Source: Pseudomonadales bacterium
GTDB taxonomy: Bacteria > Pseudomonadota > Gammaproteobacteria > Pseudomonadales > JAHRWD01
Reading direction: 5' to 3'
Length of the DNA stretch: 48,603 bases
Assembly (NCBI GenBank): GCA_019090315.1
Contig: JAHRWD010000092.1
Location: forward strand, 1 to 48,603
Shown: positions 28,790 to 37,547 of the stretch, one piece after another
Layout of the letters: each line of letters opens with the position of its first letter
How positions within the stretch are numbered: the first letter of the stretch is position 1
Program-made: the position numbers and the translations under genes
Notes under the pieces: generated by a model
Told to the model about the DNA's origin: nothing
Databases searched by the model: none
The model's input: only the letters and a program-made list of their open reading frames with translations

Positions 28790-29989
28790 ATGCGCAATAA
28801 TCTAAACGCCCGAAAAACCCTGTTATCCAGATTTATGGGGGCCCTTATCGCCTCTCTGGTAATGGTTTTTTCTGGAAATGTATTAGCCGAAAACACGTTT
28901 GTTGATGTTCTTGATGCCCCTTCGGTAAAAATGCCCAAAGCATCCAAATCACTGTTACTGGATGTGACCAGGGCAGGTGATCGATTGGTGGCAGTTGGGC
29001 AATATGGTCATATTGTGTTTTCTGATGATAGTGGCAAGAGCTGGACACAGGCAGAAGTTCCGGTTCAAACGCAGCTGAATTCGGTGTTTTTTATTAACGA
29101 TAAGAAAGGTTGGGTAGTTGGTCAGGATGCGATCATCCTCGGTACTACAGATGGTGGTGCTAGCTGGACCAAACTGCATTATGGATACATAGAAAATAGC
29201 CCGATTCACGCAATTATCGCGGATGCCGAAATCAAACGGATAGCCGCAACGGAAGCCATTGATAATCCAAATACTGATGATCCTGATGAGCTGATTGATA
29301 TCGAAGATGCCTTTTACGCTGCGGATGATCTCGCAGCCGTAGTGAAAAAATATCAGACGTCGCCTCTATTGGATGTCTGGTTTAAAGATGAAAATGAGGG
29401 TTTTGTTGTGGGCTCTTACGCCCAGTTCTATCACACCACCGATGGCGGAAAAACATGGGAGTCATGGAAAGATCGTCTGGATAATTTTGAAGATCACAAC
29501 AATGCAATCCTTGGTCTGGAAGATGGGACCATCGTTATCGCATCTGAAAAAAGTAACTATGATGGAGCAAAGGTCAAGCTATATCGGTCGTCTGATTTCG
29601 GTAAAACCTGGGAAAATATTACAACTCAGTATGACCGAAGTCTTTACGGACTTTTTTATGATGCAGCAGCCGATCAAATTTATGCGATGGGAATGTCTGG
29701 GCTGATTGTGAGATCGAGTGATCGTGGCGCTAGTTGGTATTCACAGCCGCTTGATATGGAAACAGAATTTTTGAGTTTTGCTGGTCTCGCCACGAAAGCT
29801 GGCGATATTAAAATTGTCGGTAATAACGGCCAGTTTACTACTGGAACTGCAGATAGTGAAAAATTACATATTTACTTGCGGAAAGATCGAATCCACATGA
29901 CTTCAATTGTTGAAGCAGCTGATGGTAATTTTGTAACCACTGGTTTCAAGGGTATTAATCGAATATCTGCTGATGGAAAAGATATCTGA
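28790..29989 (+). CDS. Secreted Ycf48-like/BNR beta-propeller protein
   Basis: This 399-residue protein has a signal peptide (cleavage likely after VLA33) and at least five Asp-box (S/TxDxGxxW) motifs: FSDDSGKSW, GTTDGGASW, HTTDGGKTW, RSSDFGKTW and RSSDRGASW. This is a periplasmic beta-propeller of the Ycf48/sialidase-like class. An acidic insertion (about 157-185, NPNTDDPDELIDIEDAFY) interrupts the repeats. In cyanobacteria Ycf48 assists photosystem II assembly, but bacteria such as this have no photosystem, so a general scaffold role is more likely. AGGGG precedes the ATG. The RND transporter gene follows after 104 bp, and such pairs recur in proteobacteria. Confidence 0.88.
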   Translation: MRNNLNARKTLLSRFMGALIASLVMVFSGNVLAENTFVDVLDAPSVKMPKASKSLLLDVTRAGDRLVAVGQYGHIVFSDDSGKSWTQAEVPVQTQLNSVFFINDKKGWVVGQDAIILGTTDGGASWTKLHYGYIENSPIHAIIADAEIKRIAATEAIDNPNTDDPDELIDIEDAFYAADDLAAVVKKYQTSPLLDVWFKDENEGFVVGSYAQFYHTTDGGKTWESWKDRLDNFEDHNNAILGLEDGTIVIASEKSNYDGAKVKLYRSSDFGKTWENITTQYDRSLYGLFYDAAADQIYAMGMSGLIVRSSDRGASWYSQPLDMETEFLSFAGLATKAGDIKIVGNNGQFTTGTADSEKLHIYLRKDRIHMTSIVEAADGNFVTTGFKGINRISADGKDI

Positions 29990-30093
29990 TTAGCTATGAA
30001 CACAAGACATAAATAACATGGGTATTGATTTTCATCGATGTTATCTGAATGAATTTGAAAATAAAAAAAACATAGATTTACTGGGGACACGAT

Positions 30094-32430
30094 ATGACGC
30101 AGGCTCAATCTAACATTAATGACGGCGCTCCTTTGATTGAACGTTTGGTATTTAATTTCCGCCCGATACTGATTATCGCATTCATCCTGGCGACCGCATT
30201 TCTTGGTTATCAGGCGAGCCAGATTACCCCCAATGTAAAATTTGAAAAATTGATCCCTGTTGATCATCCCTATATCCAGAACTCATTTGCCCTTGCGCCA
30301 AAAGGTGCCAAAACCGGTAATACACTACGTATTGCGGTTGAGGTTAAAGATGGTGATATCTTTAATAAAGATTACCTCGCAACCCTCAAAGAGATTCACG
30401 ATGAAATTTTTTTCCTGGAAGGAGTTTATCGTGGTAATTTGCGCTCACTCTGGGCTCCAATCATTCGATGGCAAGCCAATACACCTGAGGGTGATATCGG
30501 TGGAGCGATTATAGGCTCAGGCTATGCTGGCACACCGGAAGATATCGAAGCAGTAAGGATCAATGTGCTTCGTTCGTCTCATATTGGGACCTATGTAGCT
30601 AATAACTTTAAATCCTCGATTATCACCGTTCCACTGGTTCAGCCAGATGCGTCTAAAGGCGAACGTTTCGACTACCAGGCTTTTGCCCACAGTATTGAAA
30701 CCAATGTTCGTGAAAAATATGAAACTGAAAACCTGAAAATTCATGTGGTTGAATTTCCTAAATGGATTGCTGATCTTCTTGATGGCTTTCTTGATATCGG
30801 TAAGTTTTTCCTTGCCGCGCTGCTCATCACACTTGTCCTTCTGTACTTCTATTCTCGTTGCGTAAAAAGCGCGATTGTACCCCTGGTATGTTCGGTTATA
30901 GCAGTGGTTTGGCAGCTTGGCCTTATCACAACTCTGGGCTTTGGTCTGGATCCATACTCGGTTCTGGTGCCTTTCCTTGTGTTTGCTATTGGTGTTAGCC
31001 ATGGTGTTCAGATTATTAATGGTATTGCTCATGAAGCGGCACATGGTGAAGCGCGCTTAGAGGCCGCTCGAATTACTTTCAGACACCTTTATATTCCAGG
31101 GATGTTAGCACTGATTAGTGATGCCATCGGGTTTATGACGCTTTACATCATTCCAATTGATGTGATCAGAGAGCTGGCGATGACGGCCAGCATTGGTGTG
31201 GCGGTTATTATTCTAACCAACCTCGTTTTGCTACCTATTTTGATGTCCTATTTTGGTGTAACAAAATCTTGCATTTCTCATGCCCAGTCCAAAATCAACG
31301 CCGATACGCCCATGTGGAATTTGATTTCCAAATGTGCGAATCCAAAGATTGCACCAATAAGCATTGTGATTGCAGCAACGCTGTTTGGTGGCGCAGTATA
31401 TTATCAGCAAGGTTTAAAAATTGGTGATCTGGATCCAGGCCAGCCAATGCTGAGACCTGATTCTGTTTACAACAAAGATGTAGCGTTTATTAACGCAAAC
31501 TTCTCTACAAGTTCTGACACACTTATAGTGTTCGTTAAGTCAGAGCCGGAACAATGTACAAATTACCAATCTTTAGTACGTCTGGAACGTTTAAGCTGGT
31601 TTCTTGAGAATGATCCAGGTGTTCAATCTGTCTTTTCGATGATCACTTATGCTAAAAATAAAGGTTTTGATACCAACGAATCGAATGCTAAATGGCGTGT
31701 GATGACTCGTGAACAGTCGTTATTGACTGGGCAGATTGGGATAGCCGGTATGAACCGTGAATGTAGCGTTGGTTATCTACGGGTTTCACTTTGGGACCAC
31801 AAGGCAGATACGCTTGAACGGGTGACCGGGTTGGTAGAAACCTTTGCGGCTAAAAATGATACCGCTGGTACACAGTTTATTCTTGGTGGTGGTAACGCAG
31901 GTATTGATGCGGCTACAAACCAGGAGATCTCAGCATCACAAGATCGGATGTTGTACTTTGTATACGGCGTAGTGAGCTTTCTGGTATTCCTTACATTCCG
32001 CTCCTGGCGTGCAGTAATCTGTATTGTTGCACCGCTTGCACTGACCTCGGCACTTTGTCAGGCAATTATGGCTCAAATCGGTATTGGCATTAAGGTTGCG
32101 ACCTTGCCGGTAATTGCTTTGGGTGTAGGTATTGGGGTCGATTATGGTATCTATATTTTCTCCCGTCTGGAATCCTATCTAAAAGAGGGGATGGACCTTG
32201 AGAAAGCTTATCTCAATACCTTGAGAACCACTGGTAAGGCAGTTGCCTTTACAGGCCTGACTCTGGCTATTGGAGTTGGAACCTGGGTGTTCTCACCTAT
32301 TAAATTCCAGGCTGATATGGGCATATTGTTAACCTTCATGTTTGTATGGAACATGGTGGGCGCGTTGTGGCTACTGCCGGCACTTGCCAGATATCTGGTG
32401 AAGCCAGAGTCGTACGCTGAAAAGGAATAA
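30094..32430 (+). CDS. RND/MMPL-family transporter
   Basis: This 778-residue protein has about twelve membrane helices in two halves, each with a large periplasmic loop (about 45-230 and 440-615). The second half carries GVGIGVDYGIYIFSRLE, in which the intramembrane Asp is the usual proton-relay residue. The size and lack of an adaptor gene are closer to MMPL/HpnN-type lipid exporters than to AcrB. The upstream neighbour encodes a secreted Ycf48-like propeller. GGGG precedes the ATG. A strong terminator follows, so the pair forms a unit. The substrate is unknown, and hydrophobic lipids or sterol-like compounds are only a family-based guess. Confidence 0.9.
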   Translation: MTQAQSNINDGAPLIERLVFNFRPILIIAFILATAFLGYQASQITPNVKFEKLIPVDHPYIQNSFALAPKGAKTGNTLRIAVEVKDGDIFNKDYLATLKEIHDEIFFLEGVYRGNLRSLWAPIIRWQANTPEGDIGGAIIGSGYAGTPEDIEAVRINVLRSSHIGTYVANNFKSSIITVPLVQPDASKGERFDYQAFAHSIETNVREKYETENLKIHVVEFPKWIADLLDGFLDIGKFFLAALLITLVLLYFYSRCVKSAIVPLVCSVIAVVWQLGLITTLGFGLDPYSVLVPFLVFAIGVSHGVQIINGIAHEAAHGEARLEAARITFRHLYIPGMLALISDAIGFMTLYIIPIDVIRELAMTASIGVAVIILTNLVLLPILMSYFGVTKSCISHAQSKINADTPMWNLISKCANPKIAPISIVIAATLFGGAVYYQQGLKIGDLDPGQPMLRPDSVYNKDVAFINANFSTSSDTLIVFVKSEPEQCTNYQSLVRLERLSWFLENDPGVQSVFSMITYAKNKGFDTNESNAKWRVMTREQSLLTGQIGIAGMNRECSVGYLRVSLWDHKADTLERVTGLVETFAAKNDTAGTQFILGGGNAGIDAATNQEISASQDRMLYFVYGVVSFLVFLTFRSWRAVICIVAPLALTSALCQAIMAQIGIGIKVATLPVIALGVGIGVDYGIYIFSRLESYLKEGMDLEKAYLNTLRTTGKAVAFTGLTLAIGVGTWVFSPIKFQADMGILLTFMFVWNMVGALWLLPALARYLVKPESYAEKE

Positions 32431-32447
32431 GCATCGATTGAAAGTAT

Positions 32448-32475
32448 AAAAAACCTCGCAAATGCGGGGTTTTTT
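32448..32475 (+). terminator. Rho-independent terminator after the RND transporter
   Basis: The hairpin AAAAAACCTCGC (32448-32459) pairs with GCGGGGTTTTTT (32464-32475), with one G-T wobble and an AAAT loop. It runs straight into six T. It lies 18 bases after the stop codon. The A/T arms make it effective on both strands. Confidence 0.93.
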
Positions 32476-32663
32476 ATTGCCTGTTTTTCTATCCTAAATA
32501 GTTGGGTTTGGCTAAAAAAGGAGTGCCGAATATTTACATCGAGTGATTCTCAAGTGAGAAGTGCGGCAATAGCTTTCCTTTGATTGTTTGATGTATAGAC
32601 TGAAAACCGGGTTTTACCGCCGAGCGGCGTCTGTGGTTTTGCGGGATGCTGAAAATTAACTGG

Positions 32664-33782
32664 CTATAGGGTTGGTTGTTGTTCAATAACCTTCTGGTAC
32701 AGCTCTAGTGTTTGTCGTTGCATGGTTGAGAGTAGGAAACTAGTATTTTTCGCAACGGCTTGATGCTCGTTATTCAGGATTTTATTGGTTGTTTGCAGCA
32801 GCGGTTCGAGCTGATTTAGTGGCACTGCACCCTCAGGAAATAGCGCTTCCAGTACCTCCTTAACGCCACCATGATCATGGCCAATCACCGGGGTGCCGAT
32901 GCTTAGCGCTTCAAGCACCGTGCGGCCAAAGGATTCTGGCTTGCTGGATAGAGATAACACCAGTTTTGATATCGCATATATCTCTCGCATATCTGTTCGA
33001 TGTCCGGTAAAGATAACCTGACCAGAGAGGTTTAGCTGCTCTACCCTTGTGTGGATCTCCTGCGCATATTGAACCCTTTTGGGGTCTTCATCGCCCACAA
33101 TCAGACCTACAACATCGACACTTTCATCACGTAGTTTTGCTAATAATTCCAGGAAGGTTAGATGCCCTTTGAGGCGTGTTATGCGTCCAGGCAGGGTTAT
33201 GATCATACGGTTCCTGGTTTGCGGATACTCGCTATACCAACGATCCAGCCATTCGCTATCCGGCTGATATCCGCGTGGAAATAGCTGGGGGTCAATGCCA
33301 CGATATATCAGTTGTATTTTCTCGGGTGAGCAGCGTGGATATTGCGCCAATATATAGTGTTGGATCGATTTCGAAACCGCTATCACCTGTTCCCCGCAGG
33401 TCATTATTTCACTGTAGCGACTCACCGAGTGCATACCGTGAACGGTACTGACCAACCGTGGCCTTGTGGCTGGATCCATTTTTTTCCATGCCAGCCAGAT
33501 GACCCAGGCGGGCATTCGAGAACGGACATGGACAACATCGAATTTCTCAGATTGTAACCATCGCCTGACTTTCTTGACCTCAAACAGATTCAGAAGAGAC
33601 TTTCTACCAATATCCCATTCGACATGAACGGAACCGTTCTTCCCAAGCGATTCTACAAGTCGCCCACCTGCGGACATCACATAGGATTGATGTCCGGCAG
33701 CAACTGCTGCAGCTGCAATTTCCAGCGTGCCTTTTTCAACGCCGCCACTTTCAAGGCCTGGCAGGACCTGAATAATTTTCAT
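32664..33782 (-). CDS. GT4-family (group 1) glycosyltransferase
   Basis: This 372-residue protein has a GT-B fold. The N-terminal glycine loop is LPGLESGGVEKGTLEIA and the nucleotide-sugar EX7E motif is ESFGRTVLE. VIGHDHGGVKEVL follows. It resembles LPS-type sugar transferases acting on the cytoplasmic face of the inner membrane. Donor and acceptor are unknown. The ATG at 33782 was chosen because it overlaps the upstream stop by four bases (ATGA) and matches the usual MKIIQVLPGLESGG start. An ATG at 33818 would add 12 residues. It is translationally coupled to the ELM1-family gene, which suggests a shared pathway. Confidence 0.9.
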   Translation of the reverse strand: MKIIQVLPGLESGGVEKGTLEIAAAAVAAGHQSYVMSAGGRLVESLGKNGSVHVEWDIGRKSLLNLFEVKKVRRWLQSEKFDVVHVRSRMPAWVIWLAWKKMDPATRPRLVSTVHGMHSVSRYSEIMTCGEQVIAVSKSIQHYILAQYPRCSPEKIQLIYRGIDPQLFPRGYQPDSEWLDRWYSEYPQTRNRMIITLPGRITRLKGHLTFLELLAKLRDESVDVVGLIVGDEDPKRVQYAQEIHTRVEQLNLSGQVIFTGHRTDMREIYAISKLVLSLSSKPESFGRTVLEALSIGTPVIGHDHGGVKEVLEALFPEGAVPLNQLEPLLQTTNKILNNEHQAVAKNTSFLLSTMQRQTLELYQKVIEQQPTL

Positions 33783-34726
33783 TGGCTTTGGTTCTGTTGA
33801 AACTGCGAGAGTAACCATTGCGCCGCGCGGTCTGATTCCCAGAGTGATTGAGCTGGTTCAGTCAACTTTCCGTTGGTTTTCCATTGTTTGAACTCTGTTG
33901 CCATTCCATCACGTACTAATTGCCGAATACCGGAGTTGATTCGGTTTTGTTTGTCTCTTTCAAGTGTGAAAAGTCCGGTAGGGGTACCTGAAGTGATCGC
34001 CTCATACACCATAGAAACACTATCGGGCGTTACCCAGACCTTCGATGCATTTTGGATCTGTTCGGGTAACCAGTTCGCGTCGGTTTTTTCACAATCGATT
34101 ATTGTTAAATTTTTTGGCGCTGTTGAATCTAGCTGTTGAATAAATTCAGCCGGAGTTCGGCGCGAATTTGATAGTGTCCACTGGATTGATGGTCTCTGGA
34201 TTAATACTTCGTGGATCTGTTCGATGATATGTTCGCTATTCCATAGGTAATGCTTTGATTCACCACCTACGAGCATCAAGCCATTTTGGTTTGAAGCACT
34301 GCCGTCCATCCGCTTCTTTGGTTGAACCATATTTAGAACCCCTTTGGTTGGTAATATGCTGTTCCTTTTGGGGGGATGATCGTGCTCGGGGATTATCGCT
34401 GCACCAAAGAGGTTTAACGGTAGAGAAGGGCGCATCAATACCACCGTGTAAGCATTGAATTTAAGACCGATGGCAAGCAATTTGAGGTGGGTTTTGTGGC
34501 CAGCGCCTATCACCATGGAAGGCGTGCTTACACCAGCTATGTCTGGTTTTTTTTCAAACAATGATCGCCAGTTTAGTTTCGGAGAATCGTAGCTGATCCA
34601 GCGCTCGTTAAGCTCAAGGCCGGCCTGGTTTGATCTTTGGCTTAGTTGCTGAGCTAAACCCTTTAGCTGATTTAGATGCCCGGGTTTAGTATCGCTGATA
34701 TACCATATCGTGAGGGGTTGGCTCAT
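33779..34726 (-). CDS. ELM1/GtrOC1-like (DUF1022) protein
   Basis: This 315-residue protein opens with IWYISDTKPGHLNQLKGLAQQL. It also has VIGAGHKTHLKLLA, a GGESKHYLW motif and VTPDSVSMVYEAITSGTPTGL, the pattern of the DUF1022 family named after plant ELM1. Bacterial members are often mislabelled nucleoside-diphosphate-sugar epimerases. The C-terminal SVSMVYEA..SGTP segment looks like the donor site of GT-B glycosyltransferases, so a sugar-transfer role is plausible but unproven. Its stop overlaps the GT4 start. The PilZ gene lies 117 bp upstream on the same strand. Confidence 0.85.
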   Translation of the reverse strand: MSQPLTIWYISDTKPGHLNQLKGLAQQLSQRSNQAGLELNERWISYDSPKLNWRSLFEKKPDIAGVSTPSMVIGAGHKTHLKLLAIGLKFNAYTVVLMRPSLPLNLFGAAIIPEHDHPPKRNSILPTKGVLNMVQPKKRMDGSASNQNGLMLVGGESKHYLWNSEHIIEQIHEVLIQRPSIQWTLSNSRRTPAEFIQQLDSTAPKNLTIIDCEKTDANWLPEQIQNASKVWVTPDSVSMVYEAITSGTPTGLFTLERDKQNRINSGIRQLVRDGMATEFKQWKTNGKLTEPAQSLWESDRAAQWLLSQFQQNQSQ

Positions 34727-34843
34727 TCCTGAACGCTGCTATCCAAAAATATTATCAGGTCGGAGTCAGCCCTGAGTGTGCTGACTTTATATTCCACCGG
34801 AGTATACCATGTGGGTTGATGTGGAATGCTCGTTTGGTTGAGC

Positions 34844-35443
34844 CTAATCTTCCTCAGTATCCGCCCGTTTTTTTTCAGCTTGTCGTCGAATAATGTAGCG
34901 AGCCAACATTTGTCGATCAGGGCCGCTCAACTCGCTAAATTCAACATTGGTTTGAAAAAGCCCACTGTCTTCATCACCAATCGAATGGCTTTCTACAACA
35001 TGCCCAAACAGTATCATTCCGAGATATGAAGAGAAAAAGAATAGTTTTAATGCAAGATTTTGATCGGTATCCAGCTGTTCTTCAGTGATGAAAGAACAGC
35101 CTCCTTCGCTTAAACTAACGGTTCGAACAGTGTAGGGTACGCGTGAAATTTCCTCCGAAACTATGAGTTTCGCAATGGTTTCTATTTTTTTGTTCTGCGA
35201 CCCCAGATAGCGAGCAAGGTTTCGATCCTCATCCGATATATGCCTCAACAGAATTGAACCTTCCTGATCGATACGGGTTAGTTCGTTAAGTAATCGGAAT
35301 CGGCCTGATACTGAAAAAGGGACGTCAGCCTCTTCATCCGACTCCGGCAGGTGATCGATTAGCTTATATTCAAGGCCGATGGCATCGGTTATTCGATAGA
35401 ATTTTCGACGTTCTTTATCCGTACTTATATCCGAATCACTCAT
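34844..35443 (-). CDS. PilZ-domain protein
   Basis: This 199-residue cytoplasmic protein has N-terminal RKFYR fitting the RxxxR part of the PilZ c-di-GMP motif. The second part is SLSEGG, where the consensus is [D/N]xSxxG, so a serine replaces the usual Asp or Asn. A charged helical region (about 35-95) separates the two parts, and the C-terminus is very polar. A PilZ gene (PA2989 in P. aeruginosa, from memory) occupies this place next to the lol genes in pseudomonads. It may bind c-di-GMP weakly or not at all. The target process is unknown. It is divergent from the Lol permease gene, across a 148-bp spacer with a plus-strand terminator. Confidence 0.85.
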   Translation of the reverse strand: MSDSDISTDKERRKFYRITDAIGLEYKLIDHLPESDEEADVPFSVSGRFRLLNELTRIDQEGSILLRHISDEDRNLARYLGSQNKKIETIAKLIVSEEISRVPYTVRTVSLSEGGCSFITEEQLDTDQNLALKLFFFSSYLGMILFGHVVESHSIGDEDSGLFQTNVEFSELSGPDRQMLARYIIRRQAEKKRADTEED

Positions 35444-35528
35444 AATTACACAGTTGATCGTTATCCGATTGTAAATCGTTGGTTTAGTGGGTGTTTATGA
35501 GCAAAATTCTAACATGGATTTTGATCAA

Positions 35529-35559
35529 GCCTACAGATATAGTGTAGGCGCTTTTTTTT
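35529..35559 (+). terminator. Plus-strand terminator inside the pilZ-lol divergent spacer
   Basis: GCCTACA (35529-35535) pairs with TGTAGGC (35543-35549) around a 7-base loop, then GC and eight T (35552-35559). The T run exists only on the plus strand. No plus-strand gene ends here: the neighbours are divergent. It must therefore end a short leader, a small RNA or antisense transcription, or insulate the permease promoter just downstream. Confidence 0.75.
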
Positions 35560-35569
35560 CATAACCTAT

Positions 35570-35591
35570 CACCCTGGTATCTTCCCATATT
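35570..35591 (+). promoter_or_regulatory. Candidate extended -10 promoter of the Lol permease gene
   Basis: CACCCTGGTA (35570-35579) is identical to the 10-mer before serS, and the ATG follows 12 bases later without a Shine-Dalgarno. TGGTATCTT fits an extended -10 (TGnTATnnT) and would place transcription start at or next to the ATG. It lies just downstream of the terminator at 35529-35559, which would isolate it from upstream transcription. Confidence 0.4.
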
Positions 35592-36836
35592 ATGTACAGG
35601 CCTGTTTCTGTTTACATTGGCTTGCGATATTTGCGAGCAAATCGCCGCAATCACTTTATATCCTTTATCTCGCTCACCTCAATTGCCGGGCTGACCCTGG
35701 GTGTGATGGTGATGATACTGGTCCTCTCGGTTCTCAATGGGTTTCACAAGGAGTTGCGGGAGCGCATCCTTGGTATGGTGCCCCATGCGGTGGTTCATTC
35801 TTATCAAGGCCCGATCGAGCAATGGCAGGCACTAGCGACAATGTTGGAAGAATCTCCCGATGTGCTAGCGGCCGCGCCGTATAGTAGCGGACAGGGTATG
35901 TTGAGTTTCCAGGGTTCGGTGCGTGGTGTGATGGTGAATGGAATATTACCCTCGGCGGAAAAAAACGTATCGATCATTGATCAACATATGAAGGTTGGCT
36001 CAATCGATGCGCTCAAAGCAGGTGAGTTTGGTATCGTTCTGGGTGACCTGGTGGCTCGCAGCCTTGGTGCACGAGTTGGCGATCGTATTACCCTGTTGCT
36101 GCCAGAGGCATCGGTTACACCCGGCGGAATATTTCCTCGTATGAAACGGTTTACCGTGGTAGGTACCTTTAGTGTCGGTGCCGAGCTGGACGCGGCTCTT
36201 GCGGTTATTCACATAGAAGATGCGGGAAAGGTGTTTGGAATCAAAGGCAAAGTGCAGGGGATCAGGTTGAAATTTGATGATCTTTTTGAAGCGCCTGCAA
36301 TCAGCCGTGAGCTGGCTGGGAAGCTGCCGGGACAATACTATTCTACCGATTGGACTCGCACTCAGGGCAACCTGTTTCAGGCGGTTCAGTTAGAAAAAAG
36401 GATGCTGGGGCTATTGATGTTAATCATCGTGGCCGTTGCTGTATTTAATATTGTTTCATCATTGGTGATGCTAGTTGTAGATAAGCAATCTGATATTGCG
36501 GTACTCAAAACACTCGGTGCTGATAGAGCTACTATTCTAAAAATATTTATTGTACTCGGTAGTGTTATTGGCTTTCTGGGATGCTCAATTGGTGCGCTGC
36601 TTGGTATAGGGGCCTCATTGGTGATTTCCGATGTTGTTGCAAAAGTTGAAGATATTTTCGGTATCCAGTTTTTAAATTCAGACGTATATTTTATCAGCTA
36701 TTTTCCATCTGACCTTCATATGTCGGATGTATGGTTAGTGACCTGTAGTGCCTTTTTTATGAGTTTTATCGCTACGCTGTACCCAGCGTATAGCGCCTCC
36801 AGGACCGAACCTGCGGAGGTGCTTCGATATGAGTAA
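35592..36836 (+). CDS. Lipoprotein-releasing ABC transporter permease (LolC/E, possibly LolF type)
   Basis: This is a 414-residue permease with a membrane helix at about 22-46, a periplasmic MacB-like domain and three C-terminal helices (FtsX fold). The N-terminus (MYRPVSVYIGLRYLR), the FQAVQLEKRMLGLL stretch and the EPAEVLRYE end resemble E. coli LolC. MVPHAVV and GIQFLNSDVYFISYFPSDLH resemble LolE. Only one permease gene accompanies lolD, where E. coli and pseudomonads have two. The mixed features fit LolF, which works as a homodimer. It extracts lipoproteins from the inner membrane and hands them to LolA. It overlaps lolD by eight bases. Confidence 0.93.
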   Translation: MYRPVSVYIGLRYLRANRRNHFISFISLTSIAGLTLGVMVMILVLSVLNGFHKELRERILGMVPHAVVHSYQGPIEQWQALATMLEESPDVLAAAPYSSGQGMLSFQGSVRGVMVNGILPSAEKNVSIIDQHMKVGSIDALKAGEFGIVLGDLVARSLGARVGDRITLLLPEASVTPGGIFPRMKRFTVVGTFSVGAELDAALAVIHIEDAGKVFGIKGKVQGIRLKFDDLFEAPAISRELAGKLPGQYYSTDWTRTQGNLFQAVQLEKRMLGLLMLIIVAVAVFNIVSSLVMLVVDKQSDIAVLKTLGADRATILKIFIVLGSVIGFLGCSIGALLGIGASLVISDVVAKVEDIFGIQFLNSDVYFISYFPSDLHMSDVWLVTCSAFFMSFIATLYPAYSASRTEPAEVLRYE

Positions 36837-37515
36837 TGAAGTGGTTTTGAAGTGCACAGATATTAAACGATATTACCAGCAGGGACCGCAGGAATTGAAG
36901 GTGCTTGATGGTGTTGAATTCAGTGCGAACCGTGGTGAACGGGTAGCGGTTATCGGTAGTTCGGGGTCAGGGAAAACTACCTTCCTAAATATACTGGGTG
37001 GACTCGATTCTCCAACTACCGGTACGGTTGAGATAAATGGGATCAATATCCATGATCTTGGCGATAAGAAAATGGCGGGGTTTCGCAATAGGTCTATTGG
37101 TATCGTTTATCAGTTCCATCATCTATTGCCTGAATTTTCTGCGACAGAGAATATCGCACTGCCGATGCTGATAGCGGGTGTTAAACCCGGTGAAGCAAGA
37201 GAAAAGGCGGAGCGGCTTTTAAATCAGGTTGGATTACAGGATCGCGCTGATCATCGTCCCTCAGAGCTATCGGGGGGCGAACGTCAAAGAGTAGCAATCG
37301 CTCGCGCTTTGGTAATGAGCCCTGAAATAGTATTAATGGATGAACCCACCGGTAATCTCGATAGCAGAACAGCAAAGGAGATTGCGGCACTGATGTCGGA
37401 ACTCAATCAGATTAGCCAGTGCTGTTTTATCGTGATTACCCATGACATGGCATTTGCCAAAACCATGGATAGGCGATTAAAGTTAGATGAGGGTAGGCTG
37501 GTCTCGATCGAATAA
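36829..37515 (+). CDS. lolD: Lipoprotein-releasing ABC transporter ATPase LolD
   Basis: This 228-residue ATPase has Walker A GSSGSGKT (residues 43-50), Q-loop YQFHHLLPEF, signature LSGGERQRVAIARAL and Walker B IVLMDEPTGNLD. The YQFHHLLPEF segment is characteristic of LolD, where it contacts the permease. It powers lipoprotein release. The start overlaps the permease gene, so translation is coupled. No second permease gene follows: the next gene is on the other strand. Confidence 0.96.
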   Translation: MSNEVVLKCTDIKRYYQQGPQELKVLDGVEFSANRGERVAVIGSSGSGKTTFLNILGGLDSPTTGTVEINGINIHDLGDKKMAGFRNRSIGIVYQFHHLLPEFSATENIALPMLIAGVKPGEAREKAERLLNQVGLQDRADHRPSELSGGERQRVAIARALVMSPEIVLMDEPTGNLDSRTAKEIAALMSELNQISQCCFIVITHDMAFAKTMDRRLKLDEGRLVSIE

Positions 37516-37547
37516 CCGATATGTGGTACCAGGCTTGCCTGCGCTGG

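Noticed and set aside
30517..31044. 175-codon open frame antisense to the RND transporter gene
   Set aside because: It overlaps a well-supported transporter gene and encodes no recognisable protein.
32618..32629. CGCCGAGCGGCG mini-hairpin as terminator of the GT4 gene
   Set aside because: It has only a 4-bp stem with a tetraloop and no T run on the minus strand.
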